The translations under genes were made by a program, and so were the position numbers. Positions 60,205-64,000 of a stretch of DNA of 64,000 nt are shown piece by piece. Positions within the stretch are counted from its first letter, which is position 1, and every line of letters begins with the position of its first letter. Source of the DNA: Pedobacter polaris (GTDB lineage: Bacteria; Bacteroidota; Bacteroidia; Sphingobacteriales; Sphingobacteriaceae); NCBI RefSeq assembly GCF_005116505.1, contig NZ_SWBR01000001.1, forward strand, positions 1,054,001 through 1,118,000, in the 5' to 3' direction. The notes under the pieces were generated by a model. It searched no databases. It was not told where the DNA came from and saw only the letters and a program-made list of their open reading frames with translations.

Positions 60205-61485
60205 TTAATAGTTGTATTTGTTTTTCCAGTTTTGTTTTAGTTTTTCTCTTAATTTTTCTTCTGCGGGGTTTTTGCCCGGATCATATAGTTTTGTGCCACT
60301 TAGTTGTTCTGGAAAATATTCCTGTTCAGAAAAATTGCCTTCATAACCATGCGAATATTGGTAATCTTTTCCATAACCTATATTTTTCATCAACTTTGTT
60401 GGTGCGTTGCGGATATGTAATGGGACTGGCAAATTACCAGTTTGTTTCACCAAGGCTTGTGCTTTATTTATTGCTTCGTAACTAGCATTGCTTTTAGCGC
60501 TTGATGCTAAGTAAGTTACGCATTGAGAAAGTATAATTCTTGCTTCAGGATACCCAATTACATTTACAGCAGTAAAGCAGTTATTTGCTAAAAGTAAGGC
60601 ATTTGGATTTGCATTACCAATATCTTCTGAAGATAAAATCAACAACCTGCGGGCAATAAATAATGGATCTTCACCGCCTTCAATCATTCTGGCTAACCAA
60701 TAAACTGCTGCATTTGGGTCGCTACCACGAATAGATTTGATAAATGCCGAAATAATATCATAATGTTGTTCACCAGCTTTATCATACAACGCTAAGTTTT
60801 GTTGCGCATGAGCTAAAACATTCTCATTTGTTAATTCAATTTTATCACCTCCAATGCCATTAACCGCAATTTCTAGAACGTTTAACAATTTACGGGCATC
60901 ACCACCAGATAAACGAATTAGTGCCTCATGTTCTTTTATTTTGATTGTTTTTTCTTTTAAAACAACATCTTTTAGTATTGCAGTTTGTAAAAGGCTTGCT
61001 AACTCATCTTCAGTTAAATTTTGCAGAATATAAACTTGGCTTCGTGATAACAAAGCGGAAATTACCTCAAAACTTGGATTTTCTGTTGTAGCACCAATTA
61101 ACGTTACTAAGCCTCTTTCTACTGCGCCCAATAAACTGTCTTGTTGTGATTTACTGAAACGATGAATCTCGTCGATAAATAAAATGGGTAAACCTAAAAA
61201 ACTGTCTTTTAACGCAGCGGCTTTATCTATTACCTCACGGATATCTTTAACACCAGAATTAATGGCACTCAAGTTAAAAAATGGCCTGTCTAAACTTTGT
61301 GAAATGATGTATGCTAATGTAGTTTTGCCTACTCCTGGTGGTCCCCAAAAGATCATTGAGAGTAATTGACCACTCTCTATCGCTTTGCGCAAAACTGCAT
61401 CCGGACCAACCAAATGCTTTTGCCCAACATATTCGTCCAAATTTTGAGGGCGCATCCGTTCAGCTAATGGAGGTAGGTTTTGCAT
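60205..61485 (-). CDS. rarA: Replication-associated recombination protein A
   Basis: 426 aa AAA+ ATPase (MgsA/WRNIP1 family). Walker [12 protein letters not shown], Walker [16 protein letters not shown], sensor [10 protein letters not shown], and the C-terminal MgsA_C region ([25 protein letters not shown]). It acts at stalled replication forks. It begins the rarA-DUF5687-ABC operon. Confidence 0.96.
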   Translation of the reverse strand: MQNLPPLAERMRPQNLDEYVGQKHLVGPDAVLRKAIESGQLLSMIFWGPPGVGKTTLAYIISQSLDRPFFNLSAINSGVKDIREVIDKAAALKDSFLGLPILFIDEIHRFSKSQQDSLLGAVERGLVTLIGATTENPSFEVISALLSRSQVYILQNLTEDELASLLQTAILKDVVLKEKTIKIKEHEALIRLSGGDARKLLNVLEIAVNGIGGDKIELTNENVLAHAQQNLALYDKAGEQHYDIISAFIKSIRGSDPNAAVYWLARMIEGGEDPLFIARRLLILSSEDIGNANPNALLLANNCFTAVNVIGYPEARIILSQCVTYLASSAKSNASYEAINKAQALVKQTGNLPVPLHIRNAPTKLMKNIGYGKDYQYSHGYEGNFSEQEYFPEQLSGTKLYDPGKNPAEEKLREKLKQNWKNKYNY

Positions 61486-61562
61486 AAGTTAAAGGTAGTA
61501 ATTTTAAGGTTTACTACATAGAACATAGAGGTGTATAAAAAGGTTTAGATATTAAATTTTAG

Positions 61563-61853
61563 CTAAAGCATAGACATCTTAATGATAAAAAACAGAATAA
61601 TTAAACCTGTTATGGCTGTTAATATATAGTTAAAATAAAGATATTTTTTAATCCAATTTTTATAGTAGAATAAATTGAAAACACCTATTATGAATGTTCC
61701 TATGAGTAAGGCATAAATAGTGTAAATTATTGTAATAAAAGTAAATTGACTACTTGAATTTGGATTTGCTTCAAAAAAAGGAATAAAAATTCCAATCCCA
61801 AGGCAAAAAATAAACCAGATAAAAAATAGACGAAGAGGTTTATATGTTGGCAT
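61563..61853 (-). CDS. Small three-span membrane protein, unknown
   Basis: 96 aa with about three spans (LRLFFIWFIFCLGIGIFIPFF; FITIIYTIYALLIGTFIIGVF; YFNYILTAITGLIILFFII). Very AT-rich, low-complexity membrane sequence. It lies between the helicase gene and rarA, all on the minus strand. No function can be given. Confidence 0.55.
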   Translation of the reverse strand: MPTYKPLRLFFIWFIFCLGIGIFIPFFEANPNSSSQFTFITIIYTIYALLIGTFIIGVFNLFYYKNWIKKYLYFNYILTAITGLIILFFIIKMSML

Positions 61854-61894
61854 TTTTAACTCTATTTACCTTCAATCTCAATACGCAATACCCA

Positions 61895-63112
61895 TTACGC
61901 TGTACTCTTCGGCTTCTTCTTAAAAAACTTTTTTTTCTTAACGTAAGGTTTATGATCTGAACTAGCAGGTTCATCTTTTGGAGCTTCTCCTATAGTTTCG
62001 GGTAGAGGAATTCGATCAATCTGGCGTTCAATCAATTTCTCAATATTAGCTAGTTTGCGTTTATCTTTATTGTTCACCAAAGTTATTGCTGTTCCGGTAG
62101 TTTCTGCTCTGGCTGTTCTGCCAATTCTATGAATATAATCCTCAGGATCTTGAGGCGCATCAAAATTAATTACCAAATCTATACCTGTCACATCAATCCC
62201 ACGGCTCAATACATCAGTTCCAATAAGCACATTTAATTTGCTGTTTTTAAAATCTAGCATAATGGCTTCACGCTCTTTTTGCTCTAAATCACTATGAAAT
62301 GCTGCCGCTTTTAAACCTAGCTTTTTAAAAACTTTGCCCAATTCTTTAACTTTCTCTTTTCGCCCTGCAAACACAATAATGCGTTTATAGGTTGCCGATT
62401 TAAGAATTTCAGTTAATAAAGGTACTTTCTGGTCATCAAAAACCATGTAAACTTGTTGGTTAATACCCTCGGCAGGTTTAGAAATGGCCAGACTTATAGA
62501 TTCAGGCGCATTTAATAACTTCCCAGCTAGTGTTCTAATTTTAGGTGGCATAGTGGCCGAAAACATCACTGTTTGGCGATCTTTTGGTAAGTAGCCAACA
62601 ATTTTCATGATGTCCTCATAAAAACCCATATCTAACATTCTGTCTGCCTCATCTAAAACCAAGTGTTTTAGTTTATCCATCTTTAAAACTCCAGACGAAA
62701 GGTGAGCAATTAATCTTCCAGGTGTTGCAATAATGATATCCACTCCTTCACGCATCGAACGTTTTTGTTGTTCATAAGCCATGCCATCCCCACCACCATA
62801 AACCGTTAACGAACTTATGTTTGTGAAATAAGAAAGTGCTTCAACCTGTAAATCTATCTGTTGTGCAAGCTCACGTGTAGGGGTAAGAATTAGCGTAGTA
62901 TTGTGCCTATCATGATCTTCAGTAAGCATATTCATGATGGGTAATAAGAAAGCACCTGTTTTTCCAGTTCCAGTTTGTGCGCAAGCAATTAAATCTTTAT
63001 TTGCTAAAATAAGTGGAATAGCTTGTTGTTGTATAGGCGTTGCGTTTTTGAAACCCATTGCCAGTAAACCCTCTAAAAGTTCGGGGTTGAAATTAAAATC
63101 TTTGAAATCCAA
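61895..63112 (-). CDS. DEAD-box RNA helicase (RhlE-like)
   Basis: 405 aa. Q motif FKNATPIQQQAIP, motif I AQTGTGKT, motif II DEAD (LDEADRMLDMGF), motif III SAT, motif V DVLSRGIDV and motif VI HRIGRTAR. Basic tail KKKKFFKKKPKSTA binds RNA. RhlE-type helicases work in ribosome assembly and cold adaptation. A -7 element (TAAATTTG) is at 63172-63165. Confidence 0.95.
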   Translation of the reverse strand: MDFKDFNFNPELLEGLLAMGFKNATPIQQQAIPLILANKDLIACAQTGTGKTGAFLLPIMNMLTEDHDRHNTTLILTPTRELAQQIDLQVEALSYFTNISSLTVYGGGDGMAYEQQKRSMREGVDIIIATPGRLIAHLSSGVLKMDKLKHLVLDEADRMLDMGFYEDIMKIVGYLPKDRQTVMFSATMPPKIRTLAGKLLNAPESISLAISKPAEGINQQVYMVFDDQKVPLLTEILKSATYKRIIVFAGRKEKVKELGKVFKKLGLKAAAFHSDLEQKEREAIMLDFKNSKLNVLIGTDVLSRGIDVTGIDLVINFDAPQDPEDYIHRIGRTARAETTGTAITLVNNKDKRKLANIEKLIERQIDRIPLPETIGEAPKDEPASSDHKPYVKKKKFFKKKPKSTA

Positions 63113-63164
63113 TGTATTGTGTTGTAAATATGGGGTGTAAATTACCTTAAATTACAGCTAAAAA

Positions 63165-63172
63165 CAAATTTA
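63165..63172 (-). promoter_or_regulatory. -7 element of the DEAD-box helicase gene
   Basis: TAAATTTG on the minus strand, 52 nt before the ATG. No -33 box recognised. Confidence 0.45.
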
Positions 63173-63353
63173 GAGATTTTAAAGGAGTTTAATTTTTATG
63201 AAAATCAAGATTTTTTGCAACTACCATCGTTCTTTCTGCTCTTAGCTACAATCTAATTTATACTTATCAGGCATTGTAAAAAGGGGTATTTTCTTTAATC
63301 AGGTTAAAAATTAAACTATATAGGAATTTAAGTTGTAAAATCATTAAACAACA

Positions 63354-63378
63354 AAGCTCCGATTAAATGTCGAAGCTT
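63354..63378 (-). terminator. Weak hairpin after the DUF4197 gene
   Basis: AAGCTCCGA / TCGAAGCTT with one mismatch, then a T-rich minus-strand tract. Probable terminator. Confidence 0.5.
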
Positions 63379-63402
63379 GTTTTATACATTGAATATGTTC
63401 TG

Positions 63403-64000
63403 TTATTTCTTAGTATCAGCATAACCAAAAACCTTTTGCAATAAGCCAGTACTTCTAGCACTAATGTTATCTCTAATTTTTAGTTCTTCTTGTGCAACCT
63501 GAATAAACATTCCATCAATGGCTTTTTGAGCTACATAAGTAGATAGATCTGTATTTACTGGTCTAACTAAAGGTATTTTGTTATAAGCAGATGCCGCGTC
63601 ACTCCAATATCTAGTTGCACCAACTTTACTTAGACTTGTAGTAATTACTGGTCTAAATTTTTCCATTAGTTGTGCTGTAGTTACGCGTTTAAAATATTCT
63701 GTAGCTGAATTTTTATTGCCTAAAAGAATATTTGTTGCATCCGTTATGGTCATTTGTTTAATAGCAGCTACAAAAATTGGTTTTGCTTCTTTTGCGGCAT
63801 CTTCTGCAGCACGATTAATACTTAAAATTACATTATCGGCTAGTGAATTTAAGCCCACACTTCGTAGCGTTTTTTCTACTTTTTGTGCTTCCGTTGGAAA
63901 TAATATTTTAACAGCTAAGTTGCCAAGAAAACCATCTTTTGCCGAAAGTCTATCAGCTCCAGCTGTTGTGCCAAACTCTAAGGCTTGTTTTAAACCCGAG
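63403..64000 (-). CDS. DUF4197 protein, 5' end beyond the window
   Basis: The open frame runs through the window edge at 64000; a Met codon at 63858 is internal, because the upstream codons continue a fitting sequence (SGLKQALEFGTTAGADRLSAKDGFLGNLAVKILFP). That matches DUF4197, a small periplasmic protein family of unknown function, with the C-terminal part TDATNILLGNKNSATEYFKRVTTAQL and SDAASAYNKIP. The signal sequence would be outside the window. Confidence 0.85.
   Translation of the reverse strand, partial: SGLKQALEFGTTAGADRLSAKDGFLGNLAVKILFPTEAQKVEKTLRSVGLNSLADNVILSINRAAEDAAKEAKPIFVAAIKQMTITDATNILLGNKNSATEYFKRVTTAQLMEKFRPVITTSLSKVGATRYWSDAASAYNKIPLVRPVNTDLSTYVAQKAIDGMFIQVAQEELKIRDNISARSTGLLQKVFGYADTKK

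Noticed and set aside
63190-63245. ATG-started short frame before the helicase gene
   Set aside because: Only about 15 codons, with no protein-like features and no promoter.

Overview
The window reads as chromosomal DNA of a Bacteroidota species, most likely Sphingobacteriaceae and Pedobacter-like. The evidence is AT-rich DNA, almost no Shine-Dalgarno signals, repeated Bacteroidota -7 elements (TAnnTTTG), families such as DUF5687, DUF2911 and CarboxypepD_reg/TonB receptors, and dispersed palindromes of the 'CCTGAGCTTGTCGAAGG' type. No rRNA, tRNA, phage, transposase or CRISPR array was seen. The right end cuts a DUF4197 gene and the left end cuts a DUF2383 gene.

Region by region: 0.2-4.9 kb is a cyanophycin module: synthetase cphA, divergent cyanophycinase cphB, then an isoaspartyl peptidase. 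Together they can make the Asp-Arg polymer, cut it to beta-Asp-Arg and release amino acids. 4.9-9.7 kb is a regulatory island: a TPR protein, a TPR histidine kinase, a NarL-type regulator, a small lipoprotein and an orphan 72-aa LuxR-type DNA-binding domain. Two near-identical 18-bp palindromes (ATACCC-N6-AGGTAT) lie about 50 bp before the kinase and lipoprotein genes and look like the operator of this system. 9.8-18.3 kb holds envelope and housekeeping genes (S41 protease, SPFH protein, CapA, NlpC/P60, pyruvate dehydrogenase E1 and E2). 18.6-31.3 kb is a mixed set: lipoproteins, DoxX, DUF418, hisS, a CheY-like receiver, OsmC, hydrolase, a J-domain/KTSC protein, SDR and two DUF2911 proteins.

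31.3-35.6 kb is a tight operon: PIG-L-like deacetylase, a 43-aa single-span membrane protein and a sodium:solute symporter. 35.7-39.4 kb carries an LEA-like lipoprotein and an outer-membrane beta-barrel protein preceded by a TACGAA-N4-TTCGTA operator array. 39.4-42.9 kb is a probable TetR/ABC1-kinase/DUF2867 operon. 43-54.3 kb contains an FAD oxidase lipoprotein, CrcB, urocanate hydratase, a His/Cys-rich small protein with a TonB receptor, a GntR-controlled ABC operon and histidine ammonia-lyase. 54.4-64 kb contains a hydrolase, a Gfo/Idh/MocA oxidoreductase, an OmpA lipoprotein, a rarA-DUF5687-ABC operon and a DEAD-box helicase.

The most interesting signals outside ordinary genes are the paired palindromes around the kinase/regulator island with its orphan HTH gene, two intergenic-type repeats embedded in frame in hisS, a -7 box exactly 4 nt before ATG in three genes (probable leaderless mRNAs), the TACGAA operator array, the symporter microprotein, and at least five dispersed repeat families. 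Most genes are ordinary core or lineage-typical genes, and no clearly new multi-gene machine is evident.
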